Translations under genes and position numbers: made by a program
The notes under the pieces: generated by a model
What the model saw: only the letters and a program-made list of their open reading frames with translations
The model's database searches: none
Told to the model about the DNA's origin: nothing
Assembly (NCBI RefSeq): GCF_050589625.1
Contig: NZ_JBNGOP010000022.1
Coordinates: 25,062-89,061, forward strand
Direction: 5' to 3'
DNA length: 64,000 bases
DNA from: Pelagihabitans sp947500445
GTDB taxonomy: Bacteria; Bacteroidota; Bacteroidia; Flavobacteriales; Flavobacteriaceae
Part shown: positions 36,280-45,168 of the stretch, piece by piece
Layout: each line of letters begins with the position of its first letter
Position numbering within the stretch: the stretch's first letter is position 1

Positions 36280-36762
36280 ATGAAAACGCTTCTTTTTAGT
36301 ACGGCACTGTTTTTTTCCATTTTTGCTTTTTCGCAATCAAAGGATACCGATAAACGGTTCGAGGCAACGATCGACCTTAATGTGGGGGCTGCGGATGTCT
36401 GGACCTTGTTGACCGATGTGGCCCGGTGGAAGGAATGGGACACGCATGTAATCGATGCAAAACTTATAGACGGGTTTGCGCCAAAGGCCCAGGGAAAATT
36501 GGTTACCAAAAATGCCAAAGTAATCGATTTCGGTATACAGGAGTCTCAAGAAGGGGTCGGGTACACGCTACGGCACAAATTATCCTCGGGAACCCTTTTT
36601 ATCAAACGGTCCATTTCGGAAACCGATTCTGGAGCGCTGCTTACGGCAAACGTTTGGTATACCGGCATTTCCCCAAAGAATTTTAAAAAGTACATGGGGG
36701 AGGATTATACCGGTATTTTAGAAGCGGAGTTGGTCACTGTTAAGGAGCTTTTGACCGATTGA
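36280..36762 (+). CDS. SRPBCC-family protein with signal peptide
   Basis: 160 residues. A signal-like segment (residues 1-20, LFSTALFFSIFAFSQS) is followed by a START/Bet v1-like domain: FEATIDLNVGAADVWTLLTD and VARWKEWDTHVIDAKLIDG are typical for polyketide-cyclase/SRPBCC proteins, which bind hydrophobic ligands. Export of such a protein is less common. Probably controlled by the adjacent Crp/Fnr regulator, from the palindrome in between. Confidence 0.85.
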   Translation: MKTLLFSTALFFSIFAFSQSKDTDKRFEATIDLNVGAADVWTLLTDVARWKEWDTHVIDAKLIDGFAPKAQGKLVTKNAKVIDFGIQESQEGVGYTLRHKLSSGTLFIKRSISETDSGALLTANVWYTGISPKNFKKYMGEDYTGILEAELVTVKELLTD

Positions 36763-36815
36763 TCTACAAACGGGGATCAACCACGTTTCTTTTGTTAAAA
36801 GTTTTTATCAAAAAG

Positions 36816-36847
36816 TTGTCAAATACGTTCCGAACTGTTTATTTTTG
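36816..36847 (+). promoter_or_regulatory. Candidate promoter of the tRNA-Pro transcript
   Basis: TTG at 36816-36818, a 21-base spacer, then TATTTTTG (36840-36847), a perfect TAnnTTTG. It sits about 150 bases before the tRNA. Confidence 0.5.
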
Positions 36848-36894
36848 CCGTTTTAATTTGGGTGTAATTTTTAATTCTCCCAAACGCAGGATGT

Positions 36895-36943
36895 GGTCCT
36901 TCGGCTCCGCTCAGAATAAACTGCACTACAGTAAGTTCAGGGC
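36895..36943. repeat. CTTCGGCTCCGCTCAG-type interspersed repeat
   Basis: The segment with ccttcggctccgctcag and ctgcactacagtaag resembles short interspersed repeats known from many flavobacterial genomes. Only one copy is seen in this window, so the call rests on recognition, not on a second copy. Confidence 0.35.
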
Positions 36944-36995
36944 CGGTCAAAAACCGCTTAGGCTTGATTAATTTTAAGTTTCAAAAAGTAAACTT

Positions 36996-37069
36996 CGGGA
37001 TGTGGCGCAGTCCGGTAGCGCACTCGGCTGGGGGCCGAGTGGTCGCAGGTTCAAATCCTGTCATCCCGA
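36996..37069 (+). tRNA. tRNA-Pro (anticodon GGG)
   Basis: 74 bases. Acceptor stem CGGGATG / CATCCCG (36996-37002, 37062-37068) with discriminator A. The D-arm contains GGTAGCGCA. The anticodon stem CTCGG / CCGAG holds the loop CTGGGGG with GGG at 37030-37032. T-arm GCAGGTTCAAATCCTGT. The CCA end is not encoded. A terminator follows 12 bases later. Confidence 0.96.
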
Positions 37070-37081
37070 CCGAACGGAAAA

Positions 37082-37109
37082 GTGATTTACATTAGTAAAT
37101 CACTTTTTT
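37082..37109 (+). terminator. Terminator after tRNA-Pro
   Basis: Perfect stem gtgatttac / gtaaatcac (37082-37090, 37095-37103), ATTA loop, six T. Confidence 0.9.
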
Positions 37110-37212
37110 GTTTCCGAACTTGGCTCCGTGAGACTGTGGTACATGTTTTTTTGAAGTTTGCCAAGTATTTGGATTGTGCGGTCTAATGGGTAAATGTTGA
37201 TAAAATTAATAT

Positions 37213-37274
37213 ATTTCGACATATATTTATAAGGTGTCGATGTTATCGACATAGTAGCATTCAGGTGTCGAAAT
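37213..37274. promoter_or_regulatory. Nested TGTCGA palindrome
   Basis: Inner perfect palindrome TGTCGAT-GTT-ATCGACA (37235-37251) inside outer arms ATTTCGACA (37213-37221) and TGTCGAAAT (37266-37274), giving four TGTCGA half-sites. No gene is seen between 37110 and 37574. This could be a multi-site operator or the structured part of a small RNA that ends at the 37301 terminator. Confidence 0.5.
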
Positions 37275-37300
37275 CATGTATAATCCGAAAAGAAGCATAT

Positions 37301-37331
37301 AACGATTTACCGTAATAAATCGTTCTTTTTT
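37301..37331 (+). terminator. Second terminator downstream of tRNA
   Basis: Stem aacgattta / taaatcgtt with a six-base loop, then C and a T-run. No recognised gene ends shortly before it. Confidence 0.7.
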
Positions 37332-37574
37332 GTTTGACCACAACTTTTCCAACAACGCCAATCATCGATTCAAGTGTAAAACCGTTTCGAGCTTATTTGA
37401 AACCGGTCCTACCGGGATGGGAAAATGAAGTTTTAGGTTTCCGGAAACCCTCGGCACCGTTCAAAAGCGATACGCTTCCGCTTTGAGTACCGATAACGGT
37501 ATTCATAAAAGAATAACGTCAAAGCTTCTTTACAAATTAAAAAATAGTTTACTTTAGCGATTGTGAAAAATAAA

Positions 37575-37880
37575 ATGCAAATACGGACAGGTCTGCTGGC
37601 AATGTATATGTTGTCCCTGCCCTTGCTGTTGGTTTTTCACTCCCGGACGCATACTCAAAATGCGATATCCATCGCTACCGGAGATGTTGATCAGATTACC
37701 GTTGACCACGATACGGATTGTCAGCTCTGTAGTTTTTATTTTGATCAACAACTGTACGTGGAAAATTCGTTTAGTTACGAATTGGCCTCCTCTCCGTACT
37801 ATTTTCAGGAGTTTCCGGTAGCATCTCCCGTTGTTCGAACACAAGAACAGCAATACCTGCGTGGTCCCCCCGTGGTCTAA
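37575..37880 (+). CDS. Small secreted protein with CxxC motif, unknown function
   Basis: 101 residues from ATG 37575; a GTG four codons earlier is possible, but a -7-like box (TACTTTAG, 37550-37557) ends only 5 bases before that GTG, which favours the ATG. A hydrophobic segment (MYMLSLPLLLVF) is followed by DHDTDCQLCSFYFDQQLY, i.e. two Cys spaced CxxC preceded by His and Asp residues, a possible metal or thiol site. The C-terminal region ends with RTQEQQYLRGPPVV. It heads the ABC/TonB gene series, where small His/Cys proteins ahead of metal transport genes are common. I do not recognise a named family. Confidence 0.7.
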   Translation: MQIRTGLLAMYMLSLPLLLVFHSRTHTQNAISIATGDVDQITVDHDTDCQLCSFYFDQQLYVENSFSYELASSPYYFQEFPVASPVVRTQEQQYLRGPPVV

Positions 37881-37998
37881 CATCTTTTTTATCTAGCTAA
37901 CGATTGGTCGGTTCCCTAGGGTACCCGGTCATCATGTCGTATGCGGTCTTTTTTAAGATCGTATCCTCTTTTTGTTAATCACATTTACATAGTTTCAG

Positions 37999-38694
37999 AT
38001 GTTGGAAGCAATCGATCTTTCTAAAAGATACGGTGGGCACGAAGCATTGCGCAATTTGAACCTTTCCGTTGCCCAAGGCGAAATTTTCTGTTTGTTGGGC
38101 CAAAATGGCGCTGGCAAGACCACCACAATTAATTTATTTTTAGGCCTGCTCGCGGCAACGAGCGGCAAAGCGCTGATCAATGGTGTTGAAGTAAAACCAA
38201 ACAGCAACGCTACTTCGAAAATGATCGCCTACATACCCGAAGTGGTGCAGTTGTACGGGAACCTTTCCGGGATCGAGAACCTGGATTTTTTCAGCCGTAT
38301 CGCCGGGTTTCGTTATGCGAGCGATGTCCTGGCCGAATACCTCTTAAAGGCGGGACTACAGGAGGCCTATCATCGTAGGCCACTGGCTTCGTACTCCAAA
38401 GGAATGCGCCAAAAAGTAGCGATAGCGATCGCCCTCTCCAAAAATGCCGATTTCATTTTTATGGATGAACCCATCTCCGGTCTGGATCCAAAAGCCGCTA
38501 TGGAATTTACGGCCATTTGCAAGGAATTGAGCCAAATGGGCAAGTCGATTTTCATGGCTACCCACGACATCTTTAATGCGGTGAACGTAGGCACCAAAAT
38601 CGGTATTATGAAAGAGGGCCGCTTAGTATATACGTCGGATACCGCGGCCGTCAATGCCAACGAATTACAGCACCTTTATTTAAAAACAATTTAA
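37999..38694 (+). CDS. ABC transporter ATP-binding protein
   Basis: 231 residues. Walker A GQNGAGKTTT (residues 34-43), signature YSKGMRQKVAIAIAL, Walker B FIFMDEPISGLDP and the H-loop ATHDIF are complete. The sequence is of the ABC-2/CcmA/NosF type used by efflux or assembly systems with two membrane subunits. The two permease genes lie about 2.6 kb downstream, after the TonB receptor, on the same strand. Confidence 0.93.
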   Translation: MLEAIDLSKRYGGHEALRNLNLSVAQGEIFCLLGQNGAGKTTTINLFLGLLAATSGKALINGVEVKPNSNATSKMIAYIPEVVQLYGNLSGIENLDFFSRIAGFRYASDVLAEYLLKAGLQEAYHRRPLASYSKGMRQKVAIAIALSKNADFIFMDEPISGLDPKAAMEFTAICKELSQMGKSIFMATHDIFNAVNVGTKIGIMKEGRLVYTSDTAAVNANELQHLYLKTI

Positions 38695-38788
38695 AAACGA
38701 GAGATCGGGGGCGTTACAATGTGCGTGACCCATTTTTATGGGAACGTCCATTTAGTGGCGATCCTCCGGTCGAAACAATTCATCACTT

Positions 38789-41284
38789 ATGAAAATTACA
38801 CCTATTCTCTTCACCTTATTCCTTTTAATGTTCGTCGGTGCAGGCTACGCGCAGGTAGCGGTATCCGGTTCGGTAGCGGATCAACGGGGAGCTCCCGTTT
38901 TTGGGGCCACGGTATCCCTGACCAATACCGACGATGCCTTCGGCGTACTTACCGATGCCAGTGGTGCCTACCAACTGAACGTTCCTCCGGGGAGTTATGC
39001 GTTCGAGGTGCGTTTTTTGGGGTACGTATCCACTAAACAAGCGATAACCGTTAACGCGGATACCCCTTTGGATATGGGAAAGATCGAATTGATGGAAGCT
39101 ACGGAAAACCTCCAGAACGTAGAGGTTATCGGTCGCGCCAGAACGGATTATAATAGTGACTACTCCTTTTCGGCCACCAAGGTCGCCATCAAGAACAAAG
39201 AACTGCCGCAGGCCATTACCACGGTAACCAAGGAATTGATCGCCGATCGCCTTGCCTTTCAATTGCCCGATGCGGTAAAAGCGGTCAGTAATGTTACGGT
39301 TACCGGCCTATACAACCATTACAACATACGGGGTATAACACAGGGCGATGACGGACAAATGCTAAACGGTATGCGTACGCGCCAATATTATTTTCTGCAA
39401 CCCATTACGTCACATTTAGAACGTGTCGAGGTCATAAAGGGGCCCTCATCGGTAACGTTCTCCAGTGCAGATCCGGGAGGTACCGTAAACATGGTGACCA
39501 AAAAACCGTTGACCGAAAAACGAAGCGAAATTTCGTTGACTACGGGAAGTTTTGGTACCCTAAGGGCTACCGCCGATTTTACGGGACCCCTAAACGAATC
39601 AAAAACCTTGCTATATCGCTTTAACGCTGCCTTTCAAGAGGCGGACTCTTTTAGGGATGTCGTAAACAACAACGCTATTTTGATTTCCCCCTCTTTAAGT
39701 TATGTCCCTAATGAAAGGACCTCGTTAAATGTGGAAATGGTCTACAGCGATGCCGAGGGGAACCTGGATAGGGGACAGCCCATTTTTGGTGCCATTAACG
39801 GGGAATTTGATCTCAACAGTACGCCAATTACCAGAAATGTAGGGGCATCCAGCGACCATTACAAAAACAAAGAGTTCGTTTTTATGGCCAACTTCAGTAA
39901 AAAACTTACGGAAAATTTTGGTTTCAATGCCCAGTTCATGAAACAAACGTGGGACGAAGATCTGGCCGAACATAGAGTTGACGGTACCGCGGTGGATATT
40001 GAGGGTAACGTGATCCCTACCTTGGCAAGGTTGCGATATGATGAAAGGCAACAATTTTGGGAAACCGATAATTTTAGTACGTATTTGACCTATGACATCA
40101 AAAGCGACAAGATTACCAATAAAATATTGGTCGGGTACGATGCCACGCGTTGGGAACGGAAAATTGGAGCGGGATTTTTACGTGCCAGGAGATATTTGAC
40201 CGTCGATGGGGGACAGTCCAATTTTGACCCGGACAATGCGGATAATTTTCAACAAATGGTCGTAGATGGTGTAACGATGCCCGTACCGGCCGTTCCCCAT
40301 TTTAACTTGGAAACCCCCTTTAACGGGGCCAGAAATACAAATGCCTACAACCTGGCCGAACTGACCATACCGGCAAATTTAACGAGTTCGAACGGTATCT
40401 ATTTTCAAAACCAATTTAAGGTCGGAAAATTTTCGGCTTTAGTAAACTTGCGCTACGAGTGGTTCACGGATATCTTTAACTATGAGGCGGATGAAGAGGA
40501 GTTTAAAACCAATGCTTTTGTACCGCGACTGGGTCTGACCTATGAGGTGACCAATACCATTAGTGCATATGCCACCTACCTCGAAGGATTTCAACCGCAT
40601 ACGAATACCGTATCCCTATCACCGACCGCCGAAGGGTTCTTTTGGTCCGCTTCACCGAGCAGGTTCAATCCTTTGGAAAGTAGCTTAACGGAAGTGGGCG
40701 CTAAAGGGGAGTTCTTAAATGGGAAGGTATTTGCGAACCTTGCAATTTTTAATATCACCCAAAAAAATATCCTGCTAGGGGATACCTATGATCTGGAAAC
40801 CCTGACCACAAGGGGCGAGCAAAGAAGTACCGGTTTTGAAATGGATGTTTCCGGTTACGTATCGCCCAACTTTCAGCTTACGGCATCCTACGGTTTTTCA
40901 GATGCCGAAATTGTGGAAGATGCCATAACGGAATTCATTGGGGAACCGATCGGGGGGGCGCCTCGGCATACGGCAAATTTTTGGGGACGTTATGATTTTA
41001 TGAACAACACCTTAAAGGGCATTGGAGTCGGTTTTGGCGCACAACATGTAGACGAAAGATTTACTTGGTACAACCCTACCTACGATACCGATAGGCTGTT
41101 GTTACCGTCATACACGGTGTTCGATGCCGCCGTTTACTACAGACCAAACAATACGGGGATTCAATTGACCCTTAAATTGAACAATTTGTTTGATGAGACC
41201 TATTGGTTGGGCGGTCTTAACCCTTCCAGGCTAGGTCCGGGCGCGCCAAGGAATGTGCTTCTCAATGCAACCTATAAATTTTAA
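38789..41284 (+). CDS. TonB-dependent siderophore-type receptor
   Basis: 831 residues, outer-membrane transporter. Signal peptide to about residue 22. A carboxypeptidase-D-regulatory-like domain (VSGSVADQRGAPVFGATVSL, residues about 25-105) is followed by the plug (LPQAITTVTKELIADR, YNHYNIRGITQGDDGQMLNG, LERVEVIKGPSSVTFSSADPGG) and a 22-strand barrel ending in LLNATYKF, a normal C-terminal aromatic. The plug is of the ferrichrome/FhuE-like siderophore class. It sits between the ABC ATPase and the permeases; the gap to the first permease is 5 bases, so receptor and ABC system are likely one operon. Confidence 0.93.
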   Translation: MKITPILFTLFLLMFVGAGYAQVAVSGSVADQRGAPVFGATVSLTNTDDAFGVLTDASGAYQLNVPPGSYAFEVRFLGYVSTKQAITVNADTPLDMGKIELMEATENLQNVEVIGRARTDYNSDYSFSATKVAIKNKELPQAITTVTKELIADRLAFQLPDAVKAVSNVTVTGLYNHYNIRGITQGDDGQMLNGMRTRQYYFLQPITSHLERVEVIKGPSSVTFSSADPGGTVNMVTKKPLTEKRSEISLTTGSFGTLRATADFTGPLNESKTLLYRFNAAFQEADSFRDVVNNNAILISPSLSYVPNERTSLNVEMVYSDAEGNLDRGQPIFGAINGEFDLNSTPITRNVGASSDHYKNKEFVFMANFSKKLTENFGFNAQFMKQTWDEDLAEHRVDGTAVDIEGNVIPTLARLRYDERQQFWETDNFSTYLTYDIKSDKITNKILVGYDATRWERKIGAGFLRARRYLTVDGGQSNFDPDNADNFQQMVVDGVTMPVPAVPHFNLETPFNGARNTNAYNLAELTIPANLTSSNGIYFQNQFKVGKFSALVNLRYEWFTDIFNYEADEEEFKTNAFVPRLGLTYEVTNTISAYATYLEGFQPHTNTVSLSPTAEGFFWSASPSRFNPLESSLTEVGAKGEFLNGKVFANLAIFNITQKNILLGDTYDLETLTTRGEQRSTGFEMDVSGYVSPNFQLTASYGFSDAEIVEDAITEFIGEPIGGAPRHTANFWGRYDFMNNTLKGIGVGFGAQHVDERFTWYNPTYDTDRLLLPSYTVFDAAVYYRPNNTGIQLTLKLNNLFDETYWLGGLNPSRLGPGAPRNVLLNATYKF

Positions 41285-41289
41285 CGGTT

Positions 41290-42741
41290 ATGAAGAAGAT
41301 CAACATTGGCTTGTTTGGTCGGTATTTTCTTAAAAATGTAATGCAGACCAAAGTGGTATATGTGCTTTGGGGCATTTTTACGCTGTTGACGGTTTATGCC
41401 GCGGTCAGCGGTATCCATAACTATGAGGAACAAAATACGATCAGGAAGGAACACCAACGCAAGGCGCGTCAAAGTTGGGAAGCCAATCCCGATAAGCATC
41501 CACATCGTATGGCGCACTTTGGATCTTTTGCGTTTCGTTTGAAGCAACCGTTGAGTATGTTCGATTACGGTATCGAAAGTTTTACCGGAAATGCTATTTT
41601 TTTGGAGGCGCATCGGCAAAATAGCGTTAATTTTTCGGATGCGGGCTTCTCCACCGGAACCTTGCGCTTTGGGGAGTTGAGTATGGCGATGTTGTTACAA
41701 CTGGTATTGCCTTTGATCCTGTTCTTTTTAGGGTTTTCTACGATCGCCTCCGAGAAGGAGAACGGAACCTTAAAGATACTGTTGTCCCAAGGGGCCGGCT
41801 GGAAAGAGATCTTATTGGGCAAATCGTTAGGGCTGTTTGCGCTTGCGTTGCTATTTTGCACCCCGATTGCTTTGATTACCCTCTTTTTTCTGTTTTTTAG
41901 CGAAACCCCAATGGACCCATACGATACCTGGGGGAGGTTCTTATGGTTATTGGGAGGATATCTCCTATTTCTATGGATTTTGAGCGTGATGAGCATCACC
42001 GTATCCGCTACGGCACGTTCTTCCAAAAACGCCCTGCTTACCTTATTGGGTATTTGGTTGCTCATGGTGGTGCTGGTTCCCAAAACCGCACAGGCCATAG
42101 GAAACGCGGTGTACCCCACGCCCTCAAAATTAAGTTTTCAATCGGCGGTTGAACGGGATGTGATCAAAAAAGGGGATAGCCACGACCCCAATGATCCGTA
42201 TTTCAATAAGCTCAAGGATTCCGTTTTGGCCGTTCATAAGGTAGATTCCGTTACCCAACTCCCTTTTAACTATGGAGGTTTTGTAATGCGCGAAGGGGAA
42301 AAAACGAGTGCCAACCTCTACGGGAAACATCATGACAGCCTGTTGCACATCTACGAAAAACAGAACGACCTTAGCCATTATGTTTCCGTTCTAAATCCTT
42401 TTTTGGCCATAAAGACCCTGTCCATGGCCTTCGCGGGAACGGATTTTAAAGGTTATGTGGATTTTCAGCGGCAGGCAGAAACCTATCGCTATCAATTGGC
42501 ACAAGAGATGAACACGCTTCAGATGGACTATATCAGTACCAAAAAAATAAGTGGTTCCGAAGGGAAGCAACACGTGGTCGGTCATGAACATTGGGAAGAA
42601 TTTCCGGATTTTAACCATCGGGCACTACCGTTGCAAAGTGCTTTTCAAAGTACCTATTTGGCGCTGCTCTCCTTGCTGGGGTGGGGGGTGTTTTCCATAT
42701 TAGGCTTAGGATATCTCTCTAAAAAAGCAAAAGCAATTTAG
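41290..42741 (+). CDS. ABC-2 type permease with DUF3526-like topology, first subunit
   Basis: 483 residues. One N-terminal membrane helix (VYVLWGIFTLLTVYAAVSGI) is followed by a soluble stretch, then a cluster of helices (about 130-270), a long extracytoplasmic segment and a last helix (LALLSLLGWGVFSILGLGYL). FSTIASEKENGTLKILLSQG is the conserved ABC-2 coupling region facing the ATPase. Stop is one base ahead of the second permease start, so a heterodimer is expected. Confidence 0.85.
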   Translation: MKKINIGLFGRYFLKNVMQTKVVYVLWGIFTLLTVYAAVSGIHNYEEQNTIRKEHQRKARQSWEANPDKHPHRMAHFGSFAFRLKQPLSMFDYGIESFTGNAIFLEAHRQNSVNFSDAGFSTGTLRFGELSMAMLLQLVLPLILFFLGFSTIASEKENGTLKILLSQGAGWKEILLGKSLGLFALALLFCTPIALITLFFLFFSETPMDPYDTWGRFLWLLGGYLLFLWILSVMSITVSATARSSKNALLTLLGIWLLMVVLVPKTAQAIGNAVYPTPSKLSFQSAVERDVIKKGDSHDPNDPYFNKLKDSVLAVHKVDSVTQLPFNYGGFVMREGEKTSANLYGKHHDSLLHIYEKQNDLSHYVSVLNPFLAIKTLSMAFAGTDFKGYVDFQRQAETYRYQLAQEMNTLQMDYISTKKISGSEGKQHVVGHEHWEEFPDFNHRALPLQSAFQSTYLALLSLLGWGVFSILGLGYLSKKAKAI

Positions 42742-42742
42742 C

Positions 42743-44089
42743 ATGTACAGACTTCTTTTTTTACAGTTTTTAAGATCAAAGGCAGTACGTGCCGGTTTGT
42801 TGTTAACGCTTTTGTTGGGGGGAATAAGCATTGGTATTGGGCATCAGTTTCTGGATCAAAAGAATGCCGCTATCGATGAGGTGGAACGCTACCAAAAACA
42901 ACATATCGAACGAAATGTGGAACTGCACAAGGACGATTTGGGGCTTTTGATGTATTACCTAAAATTTGCTTTCGTAAACAGTCCGGCCAGTCTAGCGGGG
43001 CTTTCCGTCGGCCAAAGCGATATCAACCCGATTATACAGCGGATCACGATCAAAAACCTGGAGGGACAACGTTATGACACCGATCTGGTCAACCCCATGA
43101 ATTTACAATCGGGAAACCTGGACCTCTCCTTCGTCCTGATCTATCTTTTTCCGTTGTTGGTCATCGTTTTTACGTTCAATTTGCTGTCCGAAGAAACGGA
43201 GACCGGAACTTGGCGACTGGTAGCGGTGCAGGCTCCCTCAAAACGAAAATATCTTTTGACCAAGCTGTCCGTGAGGGCGGTATTGGTATATGCGGTGTTG
43301 GGAATATTGCTTATCGCCGCCAAAATAGCACTGTCCATTCCTTTGGATGTTAATTTTATGATGGTGGTACTGCTATCGATAGTTTATATCGCTTTTTGGT
43401 TCGGGGTCTGTTTTTTTGTGATCGCGTTCAACAAGGGATCCCATTTCAATGCGCTGTTGCTGTTGTCTACATGGTTGGGACTGCTCATGCTCTTGCCAGC
43501 GGGCATCAACGCGTATATAACCAACCGATACCCCATTCCCGAAGCATTGACCACCATGATCAGCCAACGCGACGGGTACCATACCAAGTGGGATATGGAC
43601 AAAACGGAGACCATAAAAAAGTTCTATGGGCATTATCCGCAATTTGAAACTTTTGGATATCCGACGGAAGGCTTCAATTGGACGTGGTACTATGCCATGC
43701 AACAAATGGGCGATGACGATGCCCGAAAGGACACCGAAGCCTTATGGCAAAAAATCCGGAAACGGGAGAGCGTGAGCAAACGGGTTTCCGCGTTTTTGCC
43801 GAACATGCACCTCCAATTGGCATTCAATGGACTTGCCGGAACCGGCCTTGGGGAGCAGCTCGATTTTTTGGAGGCGACCAATGCCTTCCATGAAGAACTG
43901 AGGTTGTTTTTTTATCCCATGGTATTCAAGGAAGTATCCGGTGACCGTGTGGATTGGACAAAATTCACGCCAAAATATTGGTCCCAGAACACTGAAGGGG
44001 AAAACCCGATACGGTATCTGTGGCCATTGCTAAGCGCCGCTTTTATCGTAATGCTCGGTTGTGCGGTCGTTTTTAAAAGATGGTATTGA
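42743..44089 (+). CDS. ABC-2 type permease with DUF3526-like topology, second subunit
   Basis: 448 residues, same design as the preceding gene: N-terminal helix (VRAGLLLTLLLGGISIGIG), soluble loop, helices with FNLLSEETETGTWRLVAVQAP as the coupling segment, large periplasmic part and a C-terminal helix (LLSAAFIVMLGCAVVF). Start codon lies one base after the previous stop. Pairs with subunit one and the ATPase at 37999. The transported compound is unknown; receptor context suggests a siderophore or metal complex. Confidence 0.85.
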   Translation: MYRLLFLQFLRSKAVRAGLLLTLLLGGISIGIGHQFLDQKNAAIDEVERYQKQHIERNVELHKDDLGLLMYYLKFAFVNSPASLAGLSVGQSDINPIIQRITIKNLEGQRYDTDLVNPMNLQSGNLDLSFVLIYLFPLLVIVFTFNLLSEETETGTWRLVAVQAPSKRKYLLTKLSVRAVLVYAVLGILLIAAKIALSIPLDVNFMMVVLLSIVYIAFWFGVCFFVIAFNKGSHFNALLLLSTWLGLLMLLPAGINAYITNRYPIPEALTTMISQRDGYHTKWDMDKTETIKKFYGHYPQFETFGYPTEGFNWTWYYAMQQMGDDDARKDTEALWQKIRKRESVSKRVSAFLPNMHLQLAFNGLAGTGLGEQLDFLEATNAFHEELRLFFYPMVFKEVSGDRVDWTKFTPKYWSQNTEGENPIRYLWPLLSAAFIVMLGCAVVFKRWY

Positions 44090-44138
44090 ACCGTTGGGCG
44101 GGTGCCCTTCGGTACCGAAAGGCTTATGCGGAAAGGCT

Positions 44139-44164
44139 ATACCATTTCAACGTTAAAATGGGAT
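44139..44164. repeat. Minimal ATACCATTTCAAC palindrome
   Basis: 26 bases, arms pair at 11 of 13; close to the copy at 20063-20088. Lies 31 bases before the DUF5829 gene. Confidence 0.5.
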
Positions 44165-44194
44165 AACATTATTAATCGGTAAAACAGTTTCAAT

Positions 44195-45148
44195 ATGAAA
44201 ACGCCCGTACTTAAATTTTTAGCCGCACTGTTTTTGTTGGTTTCTTGTCAAGAGCAGCCGAAAAAAGGATATGATGCCTCGATCATTGATCGGGAGAAGA
44301 TCGATCAGGTTTTCGGGCACGATGTATCCCAAGTACTGTTCGACCACTTGTATGTGGTGTTGGACAGTGCTACTTACGCACAAATGACAACGCATGACTT
44401 TTTTAAGGAAACCTATGCTTCCATCGATAAGGGACTTCCCAATTTTGAGGCAGTGGACGATAGTACCACCACCTGTTATTTAAGGGGGCATAAACATTTT
44501 ATAGAACTGTTGGGCCCCAATAACAGTTACAATGAACCTGTGGGGAAGAGTGGTATCGGTTTTGCGCTCCATAATAAGGGCGAGCACTTTCATTTGGGGG
44601 TAAGTCCGAAATTGAAACAGACCGGAACACCGTATTTAAGTGCCTTCGAAACGGTGGACATGCCTTTCCGAAACGAACGGACCACTTGGTTCAAAGCCTT
44701 TTATTCCCCAAGTTTGGGGACCGCCCTACATACCTGGTACGCCTTTTATAATCCCGCTTTTTTGGACAGTCTGCATCAAAAGGAACATCGAGAGTATTCC
44801 CGGAAGGAATTTTTGAAGGAATCGTATGACGAGGGACAGCTTTTTGAAGGTATAAAGACCATTGATATGAGCTGCACCTCCCGGGACTACGATAGAATTG
44901 TCCAAGAGATGCGGCAGTTGGGATGCCAGCTGATAGCAAAAGATGAGAACACCCTTACCATTGCCAGCGGCGACGTATCCATCAACCTTACTCCTTCCGA
45001 CACTATTGCCTACAGTCGTATCGATCGTATACGGTGCGGGCTGAACACACACCATTCCGGGAGTACCCGATTGGGTAACATTACCATTATCGATACCGGT
45101 ATGGAATCGATATGGAATTTGGAAAATCTATATAAAAAGTCTAACTGA
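44195..45148 (+). CDS. DUF5829-family lipoprotein
   Basis: 317 residues, lipobox LVSC with Cys18. The region VLFDHLYVVLDSATYAQMTTHDF and the YLRGHKHFIELLGPNN block look like glyoxalase/VOC-type beta-alpha-beta units, with HFIELLG providing a His and Glu that could bind metal. The rest (GIGFALHNKGEHFHLG; AFYSPSLGTALHTWYAFYNP) is family specific. Function not known. It stands 105 bases behind the permeases with the palindromic repeat between them, so cotranscription is uncertain. Confidence 0.72.
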   Translation: MKTPVLKFLAALFLLVSCQEQPKKGYDASIIDREKIDQVFGHDVSQVLFDHLYVVLDSATYAQMTTHDFFKETYASIDKGLPNFEAVDDSTTTCYLRGHKHFIELLGPNNSYNEPVGKSGIGFALHNKGEHFHLGVSPKLKQTGTPYLSAFETVDMPFRNERTTWFKAFYSPSLGTALHTWYAFYNPAFLDSLHQKEHREYSRKEFLKESYDEGQLFEGIKTIDMSCTSRDYDRIVQEMRQLGCQLIAKDENTLTIASGDVSINLTPSDTIAYSRIDRIRCGLNTHHSGSTRLGNITIIDTGMESIWNLENLYKKSN

Positions 45149-45168
45149 GTTCATTTAAAACAAAAGAA

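Noticed and set aside
36996..37331. Prophage or genomic island attachment site at tRNA-Pro
   Set aside because: No integrase gene and no repeat of the tRNA 3' end was found downstream in this window.
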